NCBI RefSeq assembly: GCF_030697925.1
Contig: NZ_JAUYOJ010000013.1
Span: 1-64,000, forward strand
DNA: 64,000 nt
DNA from: Phenylobacterium sp.
GTDB taxonomy: Bacteria > Pseudomonadota > Alphaproteobacteria > Caulobacterales > Caulobacteraceae
Direction: 5' to 3'
This document shows positions 52,529 to 61,819 of the stretch, piece by piece. The position numbers were made by a program, and so were the translations under genes. Within the stretch, counting starts at the first letter, position 1. Every line of letters starts with the position of its first letter. The notes under the pieces are model-generated. The model saw nothing but the letters and a program-made list of their open reading frames with translations, was not told the DNA's origin and did not search any database.

Positions 52529-53974
52529 TCATTTCCCGCGCCATGACGCGCCGATGGCCTCGAGGGTCTTGCCCTTGGTTTCCGGGATGAAGCGGATGAC
52601 GAACAGGGCGGCCAGCAAACTGGCGGCGGCGTAGAGCCAGTAGGCGAAGCCGTGATTGAAGGCGGCGATCAAGACGGAATCGCCATCGATCACCTTGAAC
52701 GACCAGGAGACCACCAGGTTGGCGAGCCACTGGACAGCCACGGCGACAGCCATCGCCTTGCCCTTGATCGGGTTGGGGAACATCTCGGAGAGCAGCACCC
52801 AGACCACCGGCCCCCAGCTCACGGCGAAGCCGGCCACATAGACCAGCATGGCCACCAGCGCGCCGACGCCCAGCGCGTGCAGGTGGAACAGGGTCCCAAG
52901 CGCCGCCATGGCGGCGGCCATGACCAGGGCGCCGGCGATCAGCAGCGGCTTGCGGCCGAACCTGTCGACGGTGTGGATCGCCACCAGGGTGAAAACCACA
53001 TTGACCGAACCCACCAGCACCGTCTGCAGGAGCGCATTGTCGGAGGACGCGCCCATGTTCCGGAAGATCTCGGGGGCGTAGTAGAGGACGGCGTTGATGC
53101 CAACGAACTGCTGGAAAGCCGAGAGCGTCAGGCCGATCACCACCACGCCCATGCCGAACGAGAGCAGCTTGCCGCTGTGCTCGGTCAGGCTGTCGCGGAT
53201 TTCAGCGAGCACGAGTTCGGCCTCCTCGGGCCCGGCGACCCGGTTCAGGACCGCGCGAGCCTCGACGTCGCGGCCCTTCATCACCAGCCAGCGGGGGCTG
53301 TCCGGCGCGCGGATCAGAAGCAGCAGGAAGGCCAGCGCCGGGATCGCCGCCGAGGCCAGCATGTAGCGCCAGCCGATCGCGAGCACCCAGGCGTCGTCCC
53401 CGAGCTTGGCGATCCCCCAGTTCACGAAATAGACGCCGACGATGCCCAGGACGATGGCCATCTGGTTGTAGGACACCAGGCGCCCGCGCCGGCCGGGCGG
53501 CGCGATCTCGGCGATGTAGAGCGGCGAGAGCATGGAGGCCAGGCCGATGCCGACTCCGCCCAGGATGCGATAGCCGACGAAGGGGCCGAGCGCGCCGGCG
53601 CCTGTCGCGCCCCAGATCGCCTCTGGGAAGGCCGAGCCCAGGGATGAGACGATGAACAGGGCGGCAGCCAGCATCATGCCGCCGCGCCGGCCCATGGCGT
53701 TGGCCGCCCAGCCGGCCAGGGCGCCGCCGATCACACAGCCCAGCAGCGCCGAGGAGACGGTCCAGCCGGCGAGGCTGTCGGCCGCCGTCTCCGGCAGGCC
53801 GCGTGGATCGATGAAGTTGGCGTCGATGGCGGCCACGGCGCCGGAGATCACCGCGGTGTCGTAGCCGAACAAAAAGCCGCCGAGGGTGGCGGCGAGCGCC
53901 AGAGCCGTGGCGGTGGCGGGCGGGGCGGGCAGGGCCGCCTTGGCGGGCGCCGCCTCGTTCACGTGGACGGACAT
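52529..53974 (-). CDS. sugar porter (MFS, XylE/GLUT type)
   Basis: A 481-residue sugar porter with 12 helices. GGFLFGYDTAVISGAVAAI (helix 1), GYRILGGVGIGLASMLSPLYIAEIAP (helix 4-5 region), QQFVGINAVLYYAPEIF (helix 7 sugar-binding motif) and RFIPETKGKTLE (C-terminal PETKG) are the family signatures. It imports glucose or a related hexose by proton symport. The start overlaps the end of the GH3 gene by 16 bases, so the glucose released by GH3 is the likely cargo. Confidence 0.94.
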   Translation of the reverse strand: MSVHVNEAAPAKAALPAPPATATALALAATLGGFLFGYDTAVISGAVAAIDANFIDPRGLPETAADSLAGWTVSSALLGCVIGGALAGWAANAMGRRGGMMLAAALFIVSSLGSAFPEAIWGATGAGALGPFVGYRILGGVGIGLASMLSPLYIAEIAPPGRRGRLVSYNQMAIVLGIVGVYFVNWGIAKLGDDAWVLAIGWRYMLASAAIPALAFLLLLIRAPDSPRWLVMKGRDVEARAVLNRVAGPEEAELVLAEIRDSLTEHSGKLLSFGMGVVVIGLTLSAFQQFVGINAVLYYAPEIFRNMGASSDNALLQTVLVGSVNVVFTLVAIHTVDRFGRKPLLIAGALVMAAAMAALGTLFHLHALGVGALVAMLVYVAGFAVSWGPVVWVLLSEMFPNPIKGKAMAVAVAVQWLANLVVSWSFKVIDGDSVLIAAFNHGFAYWLYAAASLLAALFVIRFIPETKGKTLEAIGASWRGK

Positions 53975-56436
53975 ATGGCGTCTCCTTCATTGTAGGTCAG
54001 CGCGATGTCGGCGACCGCGGCCTCGAGCTTTCCGGCCGTTGAGAGGTCGAAGGGGGTCGTCACGGCCGCCACGTCGGCTCCAGCGTCGCGGAAGCAGGAC
54101 AGCCGGATCTTGTAGGTTCGCCAGGTTCCCACGCCGCCCCGGCGAAGCAGGTCGGTGACGTCGATGGCGCCGCCATCCACGGCAAGCCGGACCGGCGCGG
54201 TGGGCGCCGAATCCAGGCGAAAACGAAAGCCCACGGCCATCTCGCCATTGGTCTGGCGCGAGAGATCGACCGCCGGACCGGTGATCGTCACCGAGGCGTC
54301 GCCGGCGCCCGTGAAGCTGACGGCGCGTCCGCTTTCCTGGGCGCCTGCGTCGACGACCCGGATCCGCACGCCGCCGCGGGGACTGGCGCCTTGGCCGGTG
54401 TTCGCCCGCGTCTCGCCGCCCGCGTCGCGCAGCATCAGCGACCAGGGCGCGACCACCGCGCCGGCCGCCAGATAGCGGCCCGGATTGGCGAGGGTGACGG
54501 AGACGCCGGCGGTCTCGGAGAGGGGAGGAACCTCGACCCTGGATGCGTAGGTCAGGCCGTAGCCGTAGGCGAACTGCGGGTCGTAGCCGGGCTGGCCGAT
54601 ATTGAGCGGGCTCTGTGCGGCGCTCTTGGGCCAGGAAAAGGAGAGCCTGCCGGTGAACTCGTGGCGCGGCTTGCCGTCCGCGCCGGCCAGCAGCAGGTCG
54701 GCGACCCCGCCGCCTTCGGACCCCGGCAGCCAGGCGGCGACGAAGGCGTCCGAGGCGTTGATCTCAGGATTGGTCCAAAGCGGTCGGCCGGACAGGAAGA
54801 CCGAGACGACGGGTATGCCCTGCGCCTTCAGCCGCTTCAGAAGCGCCAGGGGCTCCTCGGGCGCGAAGTCCACCGTGTCGAGATCGCCCTGGAACTCGGC
54901 GTAGGGAGTCTCGCCGAACACCACGACGGCCACGTCCGGGCGAGTGTTGAAGACGCCGTCGGGGGCGTATTCCGCGTCGGCGCCGGCCGCCTCGGCGATC
55001 CCGGCCCAGACCGACTGGCCATGGGGGAAGTCGGCGTTCCTATTGCCCGTCCCCTGCCAGGTGAGGGTCCATCCGCCGGAGGCCTGGCCGATGTCGTCAG
55101 CAGCGCGGCCGGCCACCAAAATACGGGCGCCACGTCGGATCGGCAGGACCGAGCCGTTGTTCTTCAGGAGCACCAGCGACTTGCGCACCGCCTCCCGGGC
55201 CAGGGCCCGGTGCGCCGGCGCGCCGAGCAGCTCCAGCTTCCCCTCAAGTGGGCGACGGCCGTCGAACAGGCCGGCTTTAACCTTGACCCGCAGGATACGG
55301 CGCACCGCCTCGTCGAGCCGGGCGTGGCCGATCTCGCCGGACTTCACCTGGGCGAGGGTGTTGGCGTAGAGCGCGCGCCAACTGTCGGGGGCCATGAACA
55401 TGTCGAGACCGGAATTGAAGGCGAGCGGGCAGCTTTCATTCGAGCAGCCCTGAAGTTGGCCATGGGCGTTCCAGTCGCCCACCGTGAACCCGGTGAAGCC
55501 CAGCGGCCCACGCAGCGCGTCGGTGAGCACGCTCGCATTGGCGAGCAGCTTGGTTCCGTTCCAGCTCGAGAACGACGCCATGACCGTCAGCACGCCGGCG
55601 TCGATGGCCGGCGGATAGCCCGGGGCATGGATATCGACCAGCTCCTGTTCGGAGAGGGTCGCGTCGCCTTGGTCGCGCCCCTTGTCGGTGCCGCCATCGG
55701 CCAGGAAGTGCTTGGCCGACCCCGCGATGCGGCCGGCGGCCAGGGGTTTGCCGGCCTCAAGCGCGCCCTGAAGGCCCAGCGTCATCGGGCCGGCATAGGC
55801 GGCCTGCACCGCGGGGTTTTCGGAATAGCCCTCATAGGAGCGGCCCCAGCGGTCGTCGCGGGGCACGGCCACGGTGGGGCCGAAAGTCCAGTCGACGCCA
55901 GTGGCCGCGACCTCGCGGGCGGTGGCCTCGCCGATGCGGCGGATGAGGTCCGGGTCGCGCGCGGCGCCCAGGCCGACATTATGCGGGAAGATGGTGGCGC
56001 CCAGGACGTTGTTATGGCCGTGCACGGCGTCGACCCCGAACATCAGCGGGATCTTCGCGCCAGGCCGTTTGGCGGCGGCCTCCCGAAAGGCCCGCCCCAG
56101 TTTCACCCACTCGATGGCCGGGGCGCGGTCGTCCCCGCCGGGGGCGGAATTGCCGCCGGCCAGGATCGAACCCAGCGGATAGGTGAGAAGGTCTTCGGGG
56201 CGGATGGAGCTGATGTCGCCTTGGACGACCTGGCCGACCTTCTCCTCCAGCGTCATCTTCGCCAGCAGGTCGGTGATGAAGGCTTCGGTCTTTTCGTCGG
56301 TCAGGGCCGCGGGGCTCTTGGCCTTGGGCCAGATCGTCGGGTCGACGGCGGGCGCGGCGGCAGGCGCGACCGTCGCCAAGCCCCAGGCCATGGCAGCGGC
56401 GAGGGCAAGACTCGAAGTGCCTGCAAGCATGGCCAT
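53959..56436 (-). CDS. exported GH3 beta-glucosidase (ExoP-like)
   Basis: An 825-residue GH3 enzyme with signal peptide (to about residue 30, APAAAPA), the (alpha/beta)8 domain, nucleophile Asp321 (TVGDWNAHG), the second alpha/beta-sandwich domain with acid/base around WLPGSEGGG, and a C-terminal beta-sandwich extension (650-825) as in exo-1,3/1,4-beta-glucanases. It hydrolyses terminal beta-glucosides in the periplasm. ATG at 56436 has only a weak ribosome-binding site; ATG at 56430 is equally possible. It is preceded by a terminator after TBDR 3. Confidence 0.93.
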   Translation of the reverse strand: MAMLAGTSSLALAAAMAWGLATVAPAAAPAVDPTIWPKAKSPAALTDEKTEAFITDLLAKMTLEEKVGQVVQGDISSIRPEDLLTYPLGSILAGGNSAPGGDDRAPAIEWVKLGRAFREAAAKRPGAKIPLMFGVDAVHGHNNVLGATIFPHNVGLGAARDPDLIRRIGEATAREVAATGVDWTFGPTVAVPRDDRWGRSYEGYSENPAVQAAYAGPMTLGLQGALEAGKPLAAGRIAGSAKHFLADGGTDKGRDQGDATLSEQELVDIHAPGYPPAIDAGVLTVMASFSSWNGTKLLANASVLTDALRGPLGFTGFTVGDWNAHGQLQGCSNESCPLAFNSGLDMFMAPDSWRALYANTLAQVKSGEIGHARLDEAVRRILRVKVKAGLFDGRRPLEGKLELLGAPAHRALAREAVRKSLVLLKNNGSVLPIRRGARILVAGRAADDIGQASGGWTLTWQGTGNRNADFPHGQSVWAGIAEAAGADAEYAPDGVFNTRPDVAVVVFGETPYAEFQGDLDTVDFAPEEPLALLKRLKAQGIPVVSVFLSGRPLWTNPEINASDAFVAAWLPGSEGGGVADLLLAGADGKPRHEFTGRLSFSWPKSAAQSPLNIGQPGYDPQFAYGYGLTYASRVEVPPLSETAGVSVTLANPGRYLAAGAVVAPWSLMLRDAGGETRANTGQGASPRGGVRIRVVDAGAQESGRAVSFTGAGDASVTITGPAVDLSRQTNGEMAVGFRFRLDSAPTAPVRLAVDGGAIDVTDLLRRGGVGTWRTYKIRLSCFRDAGADVAAVTTPFDLSTAGKLEAAVADIALTYNEGDAICPST

Positions 56437-56465
56437 GACGCCGCCAATCCACTCGTAGTGTCAGG

Positions 56466-56498
56466 AAAAAGGGGCGGCGCGGCGTCGCCGCCGCGCCG
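56466..56498 (-). terminator. intrinsic terminator after TBDR 3
   Basis: On the minus strand a 9-10-base-pair GC stem (GGCGCGGCG / CGCCGCGCC, GCGA loop) is followed by GCCCC and TTTTT, 19 bases after the receptor stop and 30 before the GH3 start. The 4-5-base gap between stem and T-run makes it imperfect, so read-through is expected. Confidence 0.75.
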
Positions 56499-56516
56499 TG
56501 AGCTCCGGGGACGAGC

Positions 56517-58877
56517 TCAAAACCGGGCGTGCAGGCGCACGCCCCAGGTGCGGGGAGGATTGTAGAAGCCGACCCAGGTCCCGAGGTTGGTGGGTCCCGA
56601 GGTCGGGGTGCCGTTGGACGAGGCGCCGATGTTCTGGATGTCGGTCTTCACCGCCTCGTTCTCGATGTTCTGCACGAAGGCCTCGACCTGCCAACGGTCG
56701 TCGGGGGCCTCATAGCGGACCGCGAGGTCGGTCTTGGTGTAGGCGTCCTGCGCGCCGGCGCCGCGATAGAGCGACGGATAGACGTTGTTGAAGGCGCTGA
56801 TGACGGTGTCGCCCTCGTAGTGGAACTGGATCCGCGGCACGATGCGTCCGCCACTGGCCAGGTCGAAGTCGTGCTCGTAGATCACGGTGGCCGAAAACTC
56901 CGGCGCATGGCGCAGGGGTTGGCCGGCCAGGTCGACGGTGTTGGCCAGGTTGCCCTGGTCGAAATAGGTGGTGTCGATGCTCAGGAACTCGTCGTATTCG
57001 GCGTTGAGGATGCTCGCGAAGCCGGACAGGCGGTCGTTCTCGGTGGGCCGCCAGGCGAATTCCAGCTCCACGCCCTTGATCGTGGCCGCCGCGGCGTTGG
57101 AGGTGACCAGCTGCTGCTGACCCGACGGCAGGCGCTCCACGGCGGAGACCTGCAGGTCCTGGTAGTCCATGAAGAACGCCGCCGCGTTCAGGGTCAGGGC
57201 GCCGTCCAGCAGCACCGTCTTGGCGCCCACCTCGTAGCTTGTGAGTTCCTCGGGCAGGTGGCGGCGTCCGCCGTCGGACAGGCCGCCCGACTTGAAGCCG
57301 GTAGAGACCGAGGCGTAGGTCATGACGTTCTCGGACAGGTCCCATTCGCCGCGCACCAGCCAGGTGGTCTTGGAGTCCTTGGTCTGGCCGTCATTGATGC
57401 CGCCGCCCGGCCAGGCGAAGGTCGGGTTGGCGGGCGTGGTATGGGCGCTGTTGCAGGTGGCGAGCGTCACGGGCGTGCCTGGGCCGAGGATACGGCTGCC
57501 TGAGCCGATCGTCCCGCCGAAATCGCTGCAGACCCAGTTGCGGCCGCCCCTGTCCTCCTTCTCGTCCGTCGTGCGCCGGGCGCCGAGCGTGAGGCGCAGG
57601 GCGTCGGTGACGTCGAAAGTGCCCTGGGCGTAGAAGGCCCGGGAATCCAGGGTGCGCTTGGGTTGGATGAACGACATCGACCAGGCCTGGTCGCCGGGGG
57701 CGCTCGGCGTGACCACCAGCGGCCCGGTCCCGGGCACGGCCGAGGAGGTGATGTCGATATCGAACCGGATGGCGTTGTCTTCCGAGGCCAGGAACGCGCC
57801 GACGATCCAGTCGAAGCGGCCCTCGCCCGTCGATCTGGCCTGGATCTCGTGGGAGTAGCTGTCGAAGGACGAGTTGTCCGTCCGGTGCTCCTGCTTGAAG
57901 CCGGGCGTCGCGCCGGCATCGTTGTCGGAGGCGTTGCGGCGGCTCATCTGGTTCAGGCCGCCGATATAGGAGACCTCCACCCAGTCGGCCGGGCGCCAGT
58001 CGACCCGCAGCCGGTAGCCTAGATTGTCCTGATCGAGGAAGCCGGGGGTGTCGACGAGGGCCGAGTAGCGGTCGGTCCCGGGTCGCGGTGTCTGCAGCAG
58101 CGCGATGTTCCCCGTACCCTGGTCCTTGAAGTACTCCACGGCGCCGGTGACGGTGAGCGCCTCGGACGGCGCCCAAAGCGCGGTCAGGCGGAAGCTCTGC
58201 TGGTCGGCGTTATTGTACTTGTCGCTGAACACCGCCGGGGACCGCGCCTGGAAGGCGACGTAGCCGTCGTGCTTTTCGGTGGCCGCGGCCAGGCGGATGG
58301 CGAAGGTGTCCGACAGCGGGATGTTGACATGTCCGCGGGTGGAGAAGCGGTTGTAGTCGCCGACCGTCACCTCGACGTCGCCCGAAAACGCGTCGAACTT
58401 CGGTTTGGCGGTGACGATGTTCACCGAGCCCGCCGTGGAGTTGCGGCCGAACAGCGTGCCCTGCGGCCCGCGCAGGACTTCCACGTGGCTCACATCGTAC
58501 ATCAGCTGGGTCGCGCCCTGCGGCCGGGGCGAATAGACCGAGTCGATATGGAACGAGACGGCCGGGTCGCCGAGTTCGGTGTGGTTGGACGAGCCGATAC
58601 CGCGCAGATAGACGTGGACCCCGCCGGAATCCCCGTGCTGCTCGACGGTGAGGTTGGGCACCAGCGACTGCAGCGAGGCCAGGTCGCTGACCTTGGCGTC
58701 GTTCAGGGAAGACTGCGAAAAGGCCGACACCGCGATCGGGGTGTCCTGAAGCAGGGTCTCCCGACGCAGGGCGGTGACGATGAGTTCCTCCACGGAGGTG
58801 GGCCCGGTCTGCGCATAGGCGGGCGCAGCGATCAGAGCCGCGGCTCCGGCGAGCAAGGCGGCGCGATAGTTGGTCAT
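56517..58877 (-). CDS. TonB-dependent outer-membrane receptor 3 (beta-glucoside locus)
   Basis: A 786-residue receptor: signal peptide ending AYAQ (23), TonB-box-like EELIVTAL (30-37), plug with HVEVLRGPQGTLFGRNSTAG, and barrel ending WGVRLHARF. ATG at 58877 is fixed by GGGGAGGA just upstream; the frame is open to 58994 but that stretch contains an operator. Context (LacI, GH3, sugar porter) indicates uptake of a beta-glucoside or oligosaccharide. Confidence 0.92.
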   Translation of the reverse strand: MTNYRAALLAGAAALIAAPAYAQTGPTSVEELIVTALRRETLLQDTPIAVSAFSQSSLNDAKVSDLASLQSLVPNLTVEQHGDSGGVHVYLRGIGSSNHTELGDPAVSFHIDSVYSPRPQGATQLMYDVSHVEVLRGPQGTLFGRNSTAGSVNIVTAKPKFDAFSGDVEVTVGDYNRFSTRGHVNIPLSDTFAIRLAAATEKHDGYVAFQARSPAVFSDKYNNADQQSFRLTALWAPSEALTVTGAVEYFKDQGTGNIALLQTPRPGTDRYSALVDTPGFLDQDNLGYRLRVDWRPADWVEVSYIGGLNQMSRRNASDNDAGATPGFKQEHRTDNSSFDSYSHEIQARSTGEGRFDWIVGAFLASEDNAIRFDIDITSSAVPGTGPLVVTPSAPGDQAWSMSFIQPKRTLDSRAFYAQGTFDVTDALRLTLGARRTTDEKEDRGGRNWVCSDFGGTIGSGSRILGPGTPVTLATCNSAHTTPANPTFAWPGGGINDGQTKDSKTTWLVRGEWDLSENVMTYASVSTGFKSGGLSDGGRRHLPEELTSYEVGAKTVLLDGALTLNAAAFFMDYQDLQVSAVERLPSGQQQLVTSNAAAATIKGVELEFAWRPTENDRLSGFASILNAEYDEFLSIDTTYFDQGNLANTVDLAGQPLRHAPEFSATVIYEHDFDLASGGRIVPRIQFHYEGDTVISAFNNVYPSLYRGAGAQDAYTKTDLAVRYEAPDDRWQVEAFVQNIENEAVKTDIQNIGASSNGTPTSGPTNLGTWVGFYNPPRTWGVRLHARF

Positions 58878-58940
58878 GATGTCCTCCCCAGCTGGCGCCC
58901 TTTTGGCGGGCCCTGGCCATGGATGAAGCGTGTCCGGAAA

Positions 58941-58954
58941 TGACAGCGCTGTCA
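58941..58954. promoter_or_regulatory. LacI-type operator O1
   Basis: A perfect 14-base palindrome TGACAGCGCTGTCA with the central CG typical of LacI-family operators, 64 bases before the TBDR 3 start. The core GACAGCGCTGTC is repeated exactly at 59037-59048. Confidence 0.85.
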
Positions 58955-59036
58955 ATAGGATGTCTGAGGCATATTTATTCCGTTGTAGTTTCAAGGAAAT
59001 TTTCCGACACTGGCGTCGAAAATAGACATTAGGAGA

Positions 59037-59048
59037 GACAGCGCTGTC
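59037..59048. promoter_or_regulatory. LacI-type operator O2
   Basis: A perfect 12-base palindrome GACAGCGCTGTC, 4 bases downstream of the lacI stop and 95 bases centre-to-centre from O1, about nine helical turns, which would allow looping by a tetramer or dimer pair. Confidence 0.8.
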
Positions 59049-59052
59049 AATA

Positions 59053-60138
59053 TTACCCTTGGCCCACAGGGATGCGGGCCGCGCGCGCCAGCCTGGGCGG
59101 CGCGGAGGATTCGCGCGCGATCAGGGTGTAGGCGGCTTGGTGGACACGCTCCAGGCCGTCGTCGGTCTTGGCCTGGGCCGCGCTGATGAGCATACGGGCG
59201 GCGGTCTCGGCCATTTCGGCCACCGGCTGTCGGACCGTGGTCAGCTGTGGCATCGAGAACTGCGCGCTTGGCGTATCGTCGAAGCCGACCAGGGACAGAT
59301 CGGCCGGCACGGCGAGACCGCCGCGGCTGGCCGCCTGCAGCACGCCGAACGCCATATCGTCGTTGGAGGCGAAGATGGCCGTGGGCCGTTCGGCGCCGGC
59401 GAGCATCCGCGCCCCGCACTCGAACCCGGACGTGAAGGTGAAATCGCCCTCGAGGACCCAGTCGTCGCGCACGGCCAACCCATGCTGGGCCATGGCCGCC
59501 TCGAAGCCTTCGCGACGCAGCCGGCTCGCGGCGTAGCGCGGATTGCCGACGATGAAGCCGATCTCCCGGTGGCCGAGGCGGGCCAGGTGCACGGTCATGT
59601 CGAAGGCCGCCCGCCGTTCGTCCATATAGACCCGCCGGCCGCGGTCCAGCTGGGTCTCCGGACCCAGCCGGACATAGGGTGTGCCGCGGGCCTCCAGAAC
59701 GTCGAGCACGACGGAGGCATCGGAAATCGGCGGCGTCAGGATCACCCCGTCCGGCTTCAGCGACCCCAGCACCGAGGACATGTCGCGTTCGAGCGTCGGG
59801 GAGCCCGGATCCACCAGCTCGATCATCAAATGGTACCCGGAGTTGCGCGCCTCGATCAGCGCGCCCAGCTCCATTCGGCTCAGATAGTCGTTCCCGCGCC
59901 CGCTCCGCCAATGCTCGATCGTCAGGTCGGCGTCGACGAAGGCGGCGATCAGATAGGACGACGAACCGGCCAGGCTGCGGGCCGAGAGGCTGGGCCGATA
60001 GCCCAGGGCGTCCACCGCCTCCTGGACCTTGGCCCGCAAGGCGACGCTGACGTTCTGCTCACCGTTCAGCACGCGGGAGACGGATTTGATCGAGACGCCG
60101 GCCCGCTCGGCGACGTCGTAGATCGTCACGGCTCCCAT
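59053..60138 (-). CDS. LacI-family transcriptional regulator
   Basis: A 361-residue LacI/GalR regulator: helix-turn-helix at 5-27 (TIYDVAERAGVSIKSVSRVL), hinge helix with the Leu (RSLAGSS, ~52-58) and a periplasmic-binding-like sugar domain. ATG at 60138 begins right before the DNA-binding domain; AGGA lies 11 bases upstream. It lies directly upstream of TBDR 3 on the same strand, and two palindromic operators fill the gap, so it probably represses receptor, glucosidase and sugar porter until a glucoside-derived sugar binds. Confidence 0.94.
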   Translation of the reverse strand: MGAVTIYDVAERAGVSIKSVSRVLNGEQNVSVALRAKVQEAVDALGYRPSLSARSLAGSSSYLIAAFVDADLTIEHWRSGRGNDYLSRMELGALIEARNSGYHLMIELVDPGSPTLERDMSSVLGSLKPDGVILTPPISDASVVLDVLEARGTPYVRLGPETQLDRGRRVYMDERRAAFDMTVHLARLGHREIGFIVGNPRYAASRLRREGFEAAMAQHGLAVRDDWVLEGDFTFTSGFECGARMLAGAERPTAIFASNDDMAFGVLQAASRGGLAVPADLSLVGFDDTPSAQFSMPQLTTVRQPVAEMAETAARMLISAAQAKTDDGLERVHQAAYTLIARESSAPPRLARAARIPVGQG

Positions 60139-60281
60139 GCGGCGAGGTCCTCTCGGGCGCGCTCGCGGAGGTGCGGCGCACGCACGCCATCTTGCCCGGC
60201 CGGCCAGCGAACGCAAACCGGAGCGCTTGCCGTGGAGCGCGAGAGCCTCGATCCTGCCTGCGGGCGAGGGGAGCCAGCCGC

Positions 60282-61523
60282 ATGACCGACACCACCGCCC
60301 CGCCGGTTCGCGCGCCGGTCAGCGGCCTCTTCATCGCGGGCCTGACCCTGGCCCAGGTCGGGGCGTTCCTCTCGTTCACGCCGCTGCTCTCGATCCTCGT
60401 GCCGTTGAAAGCCGCGGCCATCGATCCGGTGAACAAGGCCGCGATCATGGCCGAGGTCAGCCTGTGGGCCGCGGTCATGGCCGGGCTCGCCAACCTGCTG
60501 GCCGGGGCGGTGAGCGACCGGACCCTCTCGCGGTTCGGTCGGCGGCGGCCCTGGATCGCCCTGGGCCTCGCGGGAACGGTCGCCTCGTACCTGGTGATCA
60601 TGGCCGCCGACGAGTACTGGGGTTTGCTGGCCGGCCTGCTGATCTTCCAGCTCTGCTTCAACTTCCTGTTCGGTCCGCTGCTGGCGATCCTACCCGACCA
60701 GGTGCCCGATGCGCAGAAGGGCCGGGTTTCCGCTTTCGCCGGGCTTGCCCCGCCGTTGGGCGCCGTCTTCGGCGTGGTGCTCACCGGCGTGCTGCTGCCG
60801 ACCGAAGCCATGCGTTACGCCGCTATCGCCTTCATTCTGGTGATCGCGATCGGGCCGTTCGTCGCGTTCGCCCGCGACCCGCCGAGCGCAGAGCGGACCT
60901 GGCTGCGCCTGACGCCCCGGCCGCTCAAGTTCGCGGTCATCAATCCCGTGGCCTATCCGGATTTCGCCGCCGCCTGGCTGTCGCGGCTCCTGATGCAGCT
61001 GACGCTCAGCGTCGTCTCGATCTTCGCCCTCTTCTACCTGCAGGACCGGGTGCGGGGCGCGCCAGGCCCTTCGGCCGAGGCCGGCCTGGCGGTGCTGATC
61101 GTGGTCGCCACGGTCTTCCACATCGCCACCAGCCTGGCGGGCGGGTTCCTCTCCGACCGCTGGGGGCGGCGCAAGCCGTTCGTGATCGCCGGCGGCCTGT
61201 TCCTCGCGGCGGGGACCCTGATCCTGGCCCTGGCGCCGGTCTGGCCGGCGACCATCGTGGCCTATGCGCTCTACGGCTGTGGGTTCGGCCTCTACCAGAC
61301 CGTGGACGCGGCCCTGGTCGCCCAGGTGCTACCCTCCCTGCGCGACGCGGGCCGCGATCTGGGCGTGCTGAACCTGGCCAACACCATCCCGCAGATCCTG
61401 GCGCCGATCCTCGGGCTCTGGCTGCTGGGCGGCAGCCAGAACTACACCGCGCTCTTCGCGCTGGCCGCCATCTCGGCGCTCCTGGGCGCGGTGGTGGTGA
61501 ATCGTATCCGCTCAGTGCGCTGA
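60282..61523 (+). CDS. MFS transporter, SLC45/sucrose-symporter-like
   Basis: A 413-residue, 12-helix transporter. AGAVSDRTLSRFGRRRPWIALG (loop 2-3) resembles the RxGRRRP(F/W)I motif of sucrose/maltose:proton symporters, and GGFLSDRWGRRKPFVIAGG is the equivalent in the second half. Divergent from lacI (143 bases between starts) and thus probably part of the same sugar regulon, importing an intact disaccharide or glucoside. GAGGGGAG precedes the ATG at 60282. Confidence 0.9.
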   Translation: MTDTTAPPVRAPVSGLFIAGLTLAQVGAFLSFTPLLSILVPLKAAAIDPVNKAAIMAEVSLWAAVMAGLANLLAGAVSDRTLSRFGRRRPWIALGLAGTVASYLVIMAADEYWGLLAGLLIFQLCFNFLFGPLLAILPDQVPDAQKGRVSAFAGLAPPLGAVFGVVLTGVLLPTEAMRYAAIAFILVIAIGPFVAFARDPPSAERTWLRLTPRPLKFAVINPVAYPDFAAAWLSRLLMQLTLSVVSIFALFYLQDRVRGAPGPSAEAGLAVLIVVATVFHIATSLAGGFLSDRWGRRKPFVIAGGLFLAAGTLILALAPVWPATIVAYALYGCGFGLYQTVDAALVAQVLPSLRDAGRDLGVLNLANTIPQILAPILGLWLLGGSQNYTALFALAAISALLGAVVVNRIRSVR

Positions 61524-61704
61524 CACCGCCGGCCACAGCCGCCTGGCCCAATCCGACCGGGAGGACGTTACGGGCGCGATGACGCGAGTGCGCGGCGAGC
61601 GGCCTGTGAAGGGCGGCACGAGAGCGCCAACGACAAACCACCAGGCCGCGTTGGGGGGCATGTCCCGTCGGCGACGTTCGTCGCCGTGAATTTCAAGGGA
61701 AGAA

Positions 61705-61779
61705 TGGTGGATGCGACAGGGATTGAACCTGTGACCCCCTCGGTGTGAACGAGGTGCTCTCCCGCTGAGCTACGCATCC
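61705..61779 (-). tRNA. tRNA-Val (anticodon CAC)
   Basis: Minus strand: acceptor GGATGCG (61779-61773) pairs with CGCATCC, discriminator A and encoded CCA (61707-61705). D-arm TAGCTCAGCGGGAGAGCA, anticodon stem CCTCG/CGAGG with loop TTCACAC (anticodon CAC), T-arm with GGTTCAATCCC. Reads GTG, a preferred valine codon here. The 181 bases between it and the MFS gene hold nothing else that I can identify. Confidence 0.97.
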
Positions 61780-61819
61780 TCCGGAAGGGATGCGCCTATA
61801 GCCCGGTGGCTCGCGCCGT

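Noticed and set aside
58878-58994. N-terminal extension of TBDR 3 to 58994
   Set aside because: It spans a LacI operator and lacks a ribosome-binding site, while the ATG at 58877 has one and starts a signal peptide.
60222-60227. AGCGCT between lacI and the MFS gene as a third LacI operator
   Set aside because: Only the 6-base centre matches; the GACA/TGTC arms are missing.
61524-61704. Small gene between the MFS transporter and tRNA-Val
   Set aside because: Open frames there give Arg/Pro/Gly-rich sequence with no ribosome-binding site or conserved feature.
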